In this document: positions 56,341-62,939 of the stretch, one piece after another
Layout: the number at the start of each line of letters is the position of its first letter
Numbering within the stretch: the first letter of the stretch is position 1
NCBI RefSeq assembly: GCF_005938645.2
Contig: NZ_CP042171.1
Coordinates: 5,208,001 to 5,272,000, forward strand
Length of the DNA: 64,000 bases
Reading direction: 5' to 3'
From: Pedobacter sp. KBS0701
GTDB taxonomy: Bacteria > Bacteroidota > Bacteroidia > Sphingobacteriales > Sphingobacteriaceae
Position numbers and translations under genes: made by a program
The notes under the pieces: model-generated
What the model was told of the DNA's origin: nothing
The model's database searches: none
What the model saw: only the letters and a program-made list of their open reading frames with translations

Positions 56341-57796
56341 GGTTGCGTTGACTTGTATGCATAGATCCGGGAAGGTAGGCAAGTGCAATATCTATTGTTT
56401 TCTCACGAATTGTGACGTAATCTGTGACGGTTTCAACAATCGCACGCTTTTGTTGAAAATCCATATTGTCCCATTTATCGACTAATGATTTTGCCTCATT
56501 CAAAACATAATCCGTTGATTTCAACTGAATTTTCCTATAGTCGATTTTGGCCTCCAGCTCTGGAATAGAACTGTTGAGTTCAGAAAATTGCTGTTCCAAG
56601 GGCTTGTAAAGCTTTGCAAAATGTTCCCTATCTAATTCGTTGCTTAATCTGAGCTCGACTAGTTCGTCCATTTTCTTTTGAATTTTTGAAAGTCTTTTAG
56701 CCGAGCCAGCCAGTAGTTCTTCTTCCTTTCGGATCTCCGTTTCGAGTTCATCAACAAGCATTTGCGGACTCAAGCTATTTATATATTGTTTGATGTTGTC
56801 CTGGTAGATTTCATTTATGTCCGTCTCCAAGATCCCATTCTTACAGGCTTTGCAGGTAAATTTCTTTGAGTTGGCATAAACATACATCGGGATTCCACAT
56901 TGGCATTTTACGATACCGGCTAGAAGGTTTTCTGAAAGCCTACCGATTTTAACCCGTCTCCGTTTTTGCTCATCCAGAACAGCATTGCACTCCAACCAAA
57001 GCTCTTCGGAAATAACGGCGGGACACGGAAGTTGCACCCATTCTTCCTTAGGTTTTACCTTCCAAGTTTTTCCCTCACCCATACTCTTTGTATAGTTGGC
57101 CAGGCGAATGCCCTTGGCAGTTGTATCCCGTAACAGACGGTCCACAGTCGTATCGCTAAAACGGCTTCCGTTCCTCGTTCGGTACCCAAGCATATTAAGC
57201 TTATCGGCCGTGGTTTTTTTTCGCTGGCATTCCTTGAAAATCTCATACACCAGCCTACGTACAGGTGCCTCCCGTTCATCAATCACCAGCTGTTTATTCT
57301 CCCACCTATACCCAAAACTGGCCTGGCCACCCAAGGGCTTTCCCATTTCAGCACGGATTGGAACAGAAGCCGCTACCCTGCTTGAGATTTCCTCACGTTC
57401 CCATTGGGCCATCGCAGATATGATTGTGAAAAATAGTCTGCCTGCTGGGGTGCTGGTGTCGATCTGTTCGGCAAGTGAAACTAAATCCGCCTTCTCGTTT
57501 CTGAATATCTCCGCAAACTCCAATAGTTCCTTTGTATTTCTAGCCAGCCTCGCAAGCTTGGAAAATACAAGTCCCGTGATGTGCCCGCTTCTAATATCTG
57601 CTAACATGCGCTGCGTCTCTGGATGGTCCATAACAGTTTTGCCGGATATAGCGTCCAGTCTATATACCTCCACGATATTCCAGTCTCTGGATTTTGCATA
57701 GTACCTGGCCCTCTGCTCATGATGCTCCGGGCTCTCGTCCCTAACCTGAAAATCAGTTGACACCCTGATCCAGATTCCGATTCTTTTCTGTTCCAT
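56327..57796 (-). CDS. Large serine recombinase (integrase of the yifB element)
   Basis: A 489-aa site-specific recombinase starting MEQKRIGIWIRVS, with catalytic S13. Residues 5-145 are the resolvase-like catalytic domain (FSKLARLARNTKELLEF, GRLFFTIISAMAQWERE). A recombinase DNA-binding domain follows (about 170-280, with GYRTRNGSRFSDTTVDRLLRD), then a zinc ribbon of four cysteines (CQC ... CKAC) and a coiled coil (about 350-425). Its last codons lie within yifB, so the gene is completed by the target sequence at the junction. It should integrate and excise the element. It is read towards the left end and is the first gene inside the element. Confidence 0.93.
   Translation of the reverse strand: MEQKRIGIWIRVSTDFQVRDESPEHHEQRARYYAKSRDWNIVEVYRLDAISGKTVMDHPETQRMLADIRSGHITGLVFSKLARLARNTKELLEFAEIFRNEKADLVSLAEQIDTSTPAGRLFFTIISAMAQWEREEISSRVAASVPIRAEMGKPLGGQASFGYRWENKQLVIDEREAPVRRLVYEIFKECQRKKTTADKLNMLGYRTRNGSRFSDTTVDRLLRDTTAKGIRLANYTKSMGEGKTWKVKPKEEWVQLPCPAVISEELWLECNAVLDEQKRRRVKIGRLSENLLAGIVKCQCGIPMYVYANSKKFTCKACKNGILETDINEIYQDNIKQYINSLSPQMLVDELETEIRKEEELLAGSAKRLSKIQKKMDELVELRLSNELDREHFAKLYKPLEQQFSELNSSIPELEAKIDYRKIQLKSTDYVLNEAKSLVDKWDNMDFQQKRAIVETVTDYVTIREKTIDIALAYLPGSMHTSQRNLRDS
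56328..56350. mobile_element. Left attachment junction of the yifB element
   Basis: The yifB reading frame leaves family sequence right after AATCCCTG, where codons for Cys-Pro-Cys-Gly are expected. The stop codon of the recombinase (complement of 56327-56329) lies inside yifB sequence. The crossover must therefore be within or next to AATCCCTGAGG. The exact core cannot be fixed without the right end. Confidence 0.6.
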
Positions 57797-57960
57797 AATT
57801 CTAATGCTCAAGGAAATTTCTATGGTCTAATTTAATCCATTCGTGTCCAAAATCATTCCTTATTGTCAATTTAGAGCCTTTTTATTGTTTCTTTGTGTGA
57901 ATTTTTTTCAACCGTTTTTATGTCCGAGTAAGTAGGTATGTTAATCGAGCTCGTATCAAA

Positions 57961-58557
57961 CTATGCCGATTTCCGGCCTAGTATACTTTTGATGCTGAAC
58001 GCTCTTTTTCCAAGTTCGAGGGCCGAAAGAATCGCGCTGGATTTTGCCAATCCCATTCCCTTAAATTTTGCAAGTTCGATATGGCTCAGCTCCGAGAGTT
58101 TCGAGAGATCGTTGTCAACAGATTTTAGGATCTTTTCTCCAAGTTCAACTGCATTGGCATCTGCCGTTCCAGATCCGATTAGCATCGCGATCAATTCGGC
58201 AAGCGTCATCTCTCCGGGACCGTTTTCCAGAAACTTTTCCCTTGGCCGTTTCTCAGGATTCCAAGATTTGATCCCGGACTCACCTTTTTGTTTTCCCTGA
58301 TTAAACAGGTCAAGTACCGTTACATCTTTTTCAGCTGCATACGCTGCAGATTGGAAAAGAGATGCAAAGGCCGAAATCCATAATTCAAAATCTTCCTGCC
58401 AGATATACAATCTTGCCTTTCGTGTGCTGCCATCCTCAAACCTGACCAGATTTGTGATCCGCATATAGTTACTTTTATTTCTGGCCAGTTTGAAATCTAG
58501 AAAAAAGCTCTTTCTTCCCGATGAAAAAGCTTCCGATGCGATGGTATTGTCTTTCAT
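57961..58557 (-). CDS. PUR-like (DUF3276) domain fused to RadC N-terminal domain, no JAB domain
   Basis: A 198-aa protein of two parts. Residues 1-75 match the Bacteroidota DUF3276/PUR-alpha-like domain: FSSGRKSFFLDFKLARNKSNYMRI, EDGSTRKARLYIWQEDFELWISA. Residues 96-186 match the N-terminal (UPF0758) domain of RadC, with EKRPREKFLENGP, LAELIAMLIGSG and the helix-hairpin-helix FKGMGLAKSSAILSALELGKR. The JAB/MPN metal-binding domain that normally ends RadC is missing, and the frame stops cleanly without remnants. It should bind nucleic acid rather than hydrolyse; PUR domains bind single-stranded DNA or RNA. It lies between the recombinase and a plus-strand zinc-ribbon gene. Confidence 0.8.
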   Translation of the reverse strand: MKDNTIASEAFSSGRKSFFLDFKLARNKSNYMRITNLVRFEDGSTRKARLYIWQEDFELWISAFASLFQSAAYAAEKDVTVLDLFNQGKQKGESGIKSWNPEKRPREKFLENGPGEMTLAELIAMLIGSGTADANAVELGEKILKSVDNDLSKLSELSHIELAKFKGMGLAKSSAILSALELGKRAFSIKSILGRKSA

Positions 58558-58686
58558 AAGTCGTTCATATTTAAATCCATACCAAATTTCCTTATTGAAA
58601 ATTAATTAGTCGGTTGTATATTAGCCAATCCGATTGAAGCGCTTTTAAATCGGCTAAATACCTGTAATACAAGAAGATTAGTTTTT

Positions 58687-59115
58687 ATGGAACCTGTTCT
58701 CGAGGAAGAAAAAGAGCGCAGCTGCGCTTATTCTGGATGCAAACGTACTTTTGAAGGCCGTAAAGACAAGATCTACTGTAGCGACCAATGCAGAAATGCC
58801 GCGGGCCGGGAGAAGAACAAAATATCGAAATGGAAGGAACCTGAGCACTTCGGGCAAATCAACAGAATAATTCTCCGCAATTATCAGATTTTAAAGGGAC
58901 TTTACAATGAAACGCTCACACCCTTGAAAAACTGGCAGCTTAGCGACGAGGGATTTGAATTCAAGTTTATGACAGGAATTTATAGGGTCGATGAAGGTAT
59001 CGAGATCTTCATGTGCTATGAATATGGCTGGCACCAGCTCTCAGACAATAAAGTCAGGATTTACCATATTCCGCCACTTTTTCTCACGGGAATGGCAAGT
59101 AGCATAGTCAAATAG
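58687..59115 (+). CDS. Zinc-ribbon protein of unknown function
   Basis: A 142-aa protein and the only plus-strand gene in the element. Near the N-terminus CAYSGC and, after an FEGRKDKIYC segment, CSDQC form a four-cysteine zinc site (C13, C18, C31, C35). The remaining 100 residues are a beta-rich domain with WQLSDEGFEFKFMTGIY and YEYGWHQL. Short proteins with this ribbon are common in Bacteroidota accessory regions and often sit near mobile DNA. A regulator role is only a guess. It diverges from the PUR-RadC gene across a 129-base gap. Confidence 0.7.
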   Translation: MEPVLEEEKERSCAYSGCKRTFEGRKDKIYCSDQCRNAAGREKNKISKWKEPEHFGQINRIILRNYQILKGLYNETLTPLKNWQLSDEGFEFKFMTGIYRVDEGIEIFMCYEYGWHQLSDNKVRIYHIPPLFLTGMASSIVK

Positions 59116-59129
59116 AAAATCCTATTTCA

Positions 59130-59555
59130 ATAGTAGAAATTTTTTGAACTACAATTGCAGTACCTTTTCATGATATCCCTCAGCAACCATATGGTTAAAA
59201 GTGCCAATCATGTCCGTCGACGCTATCACCTGACATGCCATTTCAAAACCGACTATCGGCGCTATTATTCGTGCCGCATGAAGAAAGTTCTCATATCTTT
59301 CCAAAGTAGCTTTTGCAGCAATTTCTCTCAAGGTCGAACGAGATAGTAGAAATTTTTTGAACTACAATTGCAGTACCTTTTCATGATATCCCTCAGCAAC
59401 CATATGGTTAAAAGTGCCAATCATGTCCGTCGACGCTATCACCTGACATGCCATTTCAAAACCGACTATCGGCGCTATTATTCGTGCCGCATGAAGAAAG
59501 TTCTCATATCTTTCCAAAGTAGCTTTTGCAGCAATTTCTCTCAAGGTCGAACGAG
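59130..59555. repeat. Perfect 213-bp tandem duplication
   Basis: Bases 59130-59342 and 59343-59555 are identical as far as I can check by eye. The unit holds the final 60 codons and stop of the GIY-YIG gene plus its first 3'-flanking bases. Identity implies a recent event or an assembly artefact. Confidence 0.92.
59149..59331 (-). pseudogene. Orphan 3' copy of the GIY-YIG gene
   Basis: An open frame of 60 codons from the duplicated unit, identical to the nuclease gene's C-terminal 60 residues (REIAAKATLERY to EKVLQL). It lies after the true stop codon and is not part of the full-length protein. It could be translated only if it had its own start signal, which is not evident. Confidence 0.8.
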
Positions 59556-60162
59556 AAAGAAGATAGTGCATAGTTGTTGCGTTGAGCAAAGAGAATGCCT
59601 CAATATTTGAGTTTTTTACCGATAATTGGCCCTTTATCGAGCCACCAATCTTGTTCCATTTTGGAAATGTTCGATTAGCTTTCTTGAACGCTTCAAGCAA
59701 TACCCCCTCCAACCTTTGTATTCCAGCCTTCCCATCTGCACCAATATCTCTTGCATTTGGGATACGCGTAAAAAGCCCTTCAAATCTCTTTTCGACATTT
59801 CTGGTAGCGGGTTGAGATAGGCAAGATTGCAAAACAACTGAGAAACCAATCCTTTCTTTCTGCCTGAAGTATTCATCAATTTCTCTCCTCTTGCAAGTAT
59901 TCAGGTCAATTCCAGGAAACATCCCGTTATGTTGTTTGAATCTTTCGGTTAAATCAATAGCTAAGCCAACATATAGGATCTCCCTACTTTCGTAGTCCCA
60001 GTAACAGTATATTCCAGATGATGCCCAGCCATAGTTATCATTTGCATTACACACTGTGCCTAGCGCTCCAACGATCTCATTTTTTTCGTTTTCCCGATAA
60101 GAATCGGCAATAATAGTCCTTAGCATTTTAGAAATGTTAAAATAATGCGATCTTGCCGCCAC
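59362..60162 (-). CDS. GIY-YIG nuclease-domain protein
   Basis: A 266-aa protein. The GIY-YIG motif is GIYCYWD (50-56) and YVG (64-66), with R74 and H78 in LTERFKQH and a likely catalytic Glu at E152 or E157 in LEGVLLEAFKKANRTFPKWN. The last 100 residues (from about 165) are helical and unlike any known domain. GIY-YIG proteins cut DNA in repair, mobility or defence. The gene follows the patatin gene by 31 bases and ends the operon. Its 3' end is duplicated in tandem directly downstream. Confidence 0.85.
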   Translation of the reverse strand: MAARSHYFNISKMLRTIIADSYRENEKNEIVGALGTVCNANDNYGWASSGIYCYWDYESREILYVGLAIDLTERFKQHNGMFPGIDLNTCKRREIDEYFRQKERIGFSVVLQSCLSQPATRNVEKRFEGLFTRIPNARDIGADGKAGIQRLEGVLLEAFKKANRTFPKWNKIGGSIKGQLSVKNSNIEAFSLLNATTMHYLLSRSTLREIAAKATLERYENFLHAARIIAPIVGFEMACQVIASTDMIGTFNHMVAEGYHEKVLQL

Positions 60163-60193
60163 TTAATCTTGTAGATGATTTCGATAGGTGGGT

Positions 60194-61696
60194 TCATTTT
60201 CTTTTATAAAGATAATTCTGCCTCTTTCTGTCCAAATCCTCTTCCAACTGACTTAACATGGCTACATCTATGGTAATATCTTTATGAAATTCACGTAAAT
60301 ATTTTAACGCACCAACTCGTCCGCATTGTACAAGAAAATCCTTTTCCTCTTCGCTTAGTTTAAATTGTGTCGTTTTAATAGGACTAGGGTTAATTCGAAC
60401 CACGCTTCCCTTGTTAGCATCAACAACTTCACGTTCGTTGCTATCGGTGATAATATCTTCTAGATCCTTTACCACTGATGAATCTGGATTAATATTACTT
60501 TCCAAATACAAAGCAATAAATAGTTTTTCGGGGTTGTCTTCTTTAAAAAGCTTTAGGGGAAAGTTATTGCCCAACCCGCCGTCATAGACATTATATTCAT
60601 CCGTTTTTACTGGAATAAAAAAGCCCGGTATGGACATCGAACATCTCGTCGCAAAAGACGCAATAGTTTCTTTTCTTTGCCCTTCAGAATCAAATCGCAG
60701 AATTCCATGTCCTCTGCTATTAGCGTACAATATTGTCCGCGAATGTAAATGCTGCATTTGGATCTCTTGGGCTTGTCCAGGCACCTTGGCTTTGATGAGA
60801 TCATTTATCCAATTGCGGAATTTTTTTCCAGGATACATACCTCCCTTAAAGAAAACGTTAATAGGAATCATAAGGAAATGCGAATCTTTAAATGCAGTAA
60901 AATCTGTGTCGCGCATTATTTTTACCAATTCGTCCGGACTATATCCAGCCCCCAAAAGTGTAGCTGTTATCGCACCGGCAGATGTACCAGCGAAGGCATC
61001 AAAAGTGAAATGTTTTCCCAATTCTAATAAAGCCCCTGCGAATGCAAGGCCCTTAACACCTCCTCCCTTCATTACCAGGGCGAGTGGATACGAATTGCTA
61101 ACTACTTTGAGCAATTTTGGAACAGCATCCTGAATCTCTTCATTATATCTTGTAATTAGCTGATTGTGGCATTCTTCACAAATTTTTCCTGTTGACAAAG
61201 ACTTTAAAATGTCTGGCTTATAATTTTTAAAATCAAACAAGCAACTCCTTGTATCATTATGTGACTTAATTTCTGGGTTTACAAAACTTAAGGTATAACG
61301 TACTAAGTAATATCTGCAGAACCTGACCATATCGAACAAAAACTGGCGCAATGACGGGTCGAAAGAATAAGTTGTAAAGCATGCAAAGCCATTTTTAGCA
61401 TCGTGAATCCCGAACAGGTTACTATTCGGGTCATTTCTTCCCGATAACTTTTTGTCCAAGACTAAAATGATATACGGCCTGACACCCCCAGCATTTGATC
61501 TATATTGAGCCATCCACTCTATTACATCATCTCGATGATAATGATCTTTATCGTAAAGCCTTGCTTTCGCTAAAAGGCGGTCTGGAGCTATGCTATATTT
61601 AAACTCACTCTGTATTTTGTTCAACGGCTCATATGCAGATTTCAAATCTTGGATAAGCTCCTTTTGAGTGGTAATGATTTCAATAGAGAACGGCAT
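60194..61696 (-). CDS. Patatin-like phospholipase with unusual N-terminal module
   Basis: A 500-aa protein. The C-terminal patatin domain begins near residue 205 with the oxyanion motif GGGVKG (211-216), the nucleophile S239 in GTSAG, and the second dyad member D372 in DGG. The family hydrolyses lipids, and patatins in CBASS and similar systems degrade membranes as effectors. The first 200 residues are unusual: a hydrophobic/aromatic stretch (FDMVRFCRYYLV) is followed by HNDTRSCLFDF (H146, D148, C152) and ICEEC (C173, C176), a pattern that looks metal-binding. I recall similar modules at the front of other effectors but cannot name a family. It has no signal peptide. Confidence 0.88.
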   Translation of the reverse strand: MPFSIEIITTQKELIQDLKSAYEPLNKIQSEFKYSIAPDRLLAKARLYDKDHYHRDDVIEWMAQYRSNAGGVRPYIILVLDKKLSGRNDPNSNLFGIHDAKNGFACFTTYSFDPSLRQFLFDMVRFCRYYLVRYTLSFVNPEIKSHNDTRSCLFDFKNYKPDILKSLSTGKICEECHNQLITRYNEEIQDAVPKLLKVVSNSYPLALVMKGGGVKGLAFAGALLELGKHFTFDAFAGTSAGAITATLLGAGYSPDELVKIMRDTDFTAFKDSHFLMIPINVFFKGGMYPGKKFRNWINDLIKAKVPGQAQEIQMQHLHSRTILYANSRGHGILRFDSEGQRKETIASFATRCSMSIPGFFIPVKTDEYNVYDGGLGNNFPLKLFKEDNPEKLFIALYLESNINPDSSVVKDLEDIITDSNEREVVDANKGSVVRINPSPIKTTQFKLSEEEKDFLVQCGRVGALKYLREFHKDITIDVAMLSQLEEDLDRKRQNYLYKRK

Positions 61697-61725
61697 TGTA
61701 AGAATATTAAGTATGATAATAACTA

Positions 61726-62085
61726 TTAATATACGATTATATAGGGATCCTCATCAAAGCGGACGCTGCCTCTATCGATGACATTTATTCCGTATTTATA
61801 TTCGCCTGGTCTTTCAGCCGTCCCTTCAAAAAGAACGATTTCAGCTCCTTCACTCCTGATATTTTTGTCTAAACTTACCTCATGGACCAATTTGTCTCCG
61901 AAGGGAGAATTTCCCTCGAAGTACATCCCAACGGTAGTGTTAAAATATCTGTTGAGATCCATGAATGGCTGGATTCGTCTTATAACTACCTTCAGCCTAG
62001 AACCAACTTTTAAATGGATAACATGAGGGATTTCCAAAACCTTGTAATCTTCGAAATCAAGCGTTATTAATGTTAAAATACTCAT
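61726..62085 (-). CDS. Small beta-rich protein, partner of the patatin gene
   Basis: A 119-aa protein of alternating hydrophobic strands with no signal peptide, ending with GEYKYGINVIDRGSVRFDEDPYIIVY. It resembles a single Ig-like or cupredoxin-like sandwich. No name can be given. It starts in the operon after a 116-base gap and is followed 29 bases later by the patatin gene. The distance and its small size suggest a binding or sensor subunit, an inference from context only. Confidence 0.75.
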   Translation of the reverse strand: MSILTLITLDFEDYKVLEIPHVIHLKVGSRLKVVIRRIQPFMDLNRYFNTTVGMYFEGNSPFGDKLVHEVSLDKNIRSEGAEIVLFEGTAERPGEYKYGINVIDRGSVRFDEDPYIIVY

Positions 62086-62201
62086 TGATCAAGCGTTTAA
62101 TTTTTATAAAAAATTGTTTTTCAGTAATAATGTGCGGCAAATCCCCCCGAACAGTTCCATAAAGCAAATCCTAGGGTGAATGCATTCTTATCCGGAATTT
62201 A

Positions 62202-62939
62202 TTATTCTTCTAGTTGCTGTCTAAGTGCCTTCAAAACTTTTCGCGCATTTTTTGATAGCTCCTCAAGGTGTTTAATCCTACTTTTGATTTTTTCATTGAT
62301 AAACTTTTTTTCTTGTGCTTTTTTATCTTCCGCGGTGTCCCTAGGTATTGGAGCTTCCTCATCTTCATCAAAATTATCAAAAAAAAGTATTTGACTTCTA
62401 TCTAGGAGAGTGCTGATTATCTCTCTATCATGTTCAGGTGCTAGTTTAGCCGAATACTCCAAATAGTTTTCTGCCTGCTTTCCTTTTGTTGTTTCTGCTG
62501 CCTGTTTTAGGGCGAATTCTATACAAATTCTGGCACTCTTATCGATCTGCAGTGCTGTAGTGAGCCATACGTTTTCCTTTGTTTTTTTCTTCAATCCCCG
62601 ATCTCGAAAATTATCTGGGAGCCAGGGGGTATAAAAGGGTGTTTGCCTATCTGGGTCGAGCTTTTTTAAGGTTTCAAATATTTGATCAAATTCGCCGAAC
62701 GGTCTCCTATTAGAAGGCAATTCCCATCTATGGGCCCATATTTTTAAAATAGTATCAAAGCATTCCTTATCGATGGCCTCCTTTTTATCTCCCGAGACAG
62801 ATTCAGCTGCAACAATTTTTTCAGAGATATAATGTGCCATCCACCTTCCCAATGTATCGACACCCGGTTCCATCTTGAGCTCATTTACGATCAGCTTGCC
62901 AAGTTTAATGATATCCTTCTGTACTTCTGAGTTTTCCAT
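62202..62939 (-). CDS. Helical hypothetical protein of the candidate defence operon
   Basis: A 245-aa, largely helical soluble protein. It contains LGRWMAHYISEKIVAAESVSGDKKEAIDKECFDTILKIWAHRWELP followed by RPFGEFDQIFETLKKLDP, then a variable C-terminal half ending in a charged coiled coil (about 205-245). The start overlaps the end of the upstream gene by 35 bases, so the two are likely translationally coupled. I have seen this pattern next to large defence-type proteins but cannot name the family with certainty. No catalytic motif is obvious. Confidence 0.75.
   Translation of the reverse strand: MENSEVQKDIIKLGKLIVNELKMEPGVDTLGRWMAHYISEKIVAAESVSGDKKEAIDKECFDTILKIWAHRWELPSNRRPFGEFDQIFETLKKLDPDRQTPFYTPWLPDNFRDRGLKKKTKENVWLTTALQIDKSARICIEFALKQAAETTKGKQAENYLEYSAKLAPEHDREIISTLLDRSQILFFDNFDEDEEAPIPRDTAEDKKAQEKKFINEKIKSRIKHLEELSKNARKVLKALRQQLEE

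Noticed and set aside
57961..58557. Truncated ordinary RadC
   Set aside because: The N-terminal part is a complete PUR-like domain and the stop is clean, with no JAB remnant in the following 150 bases.
60194..61696. CBASS operon
   Set aside because: No cyclic-nucleotide synthase (CD-NTase) gene is visible next to the patatin gene, and the neighbours differ from CBASS accessory genes.
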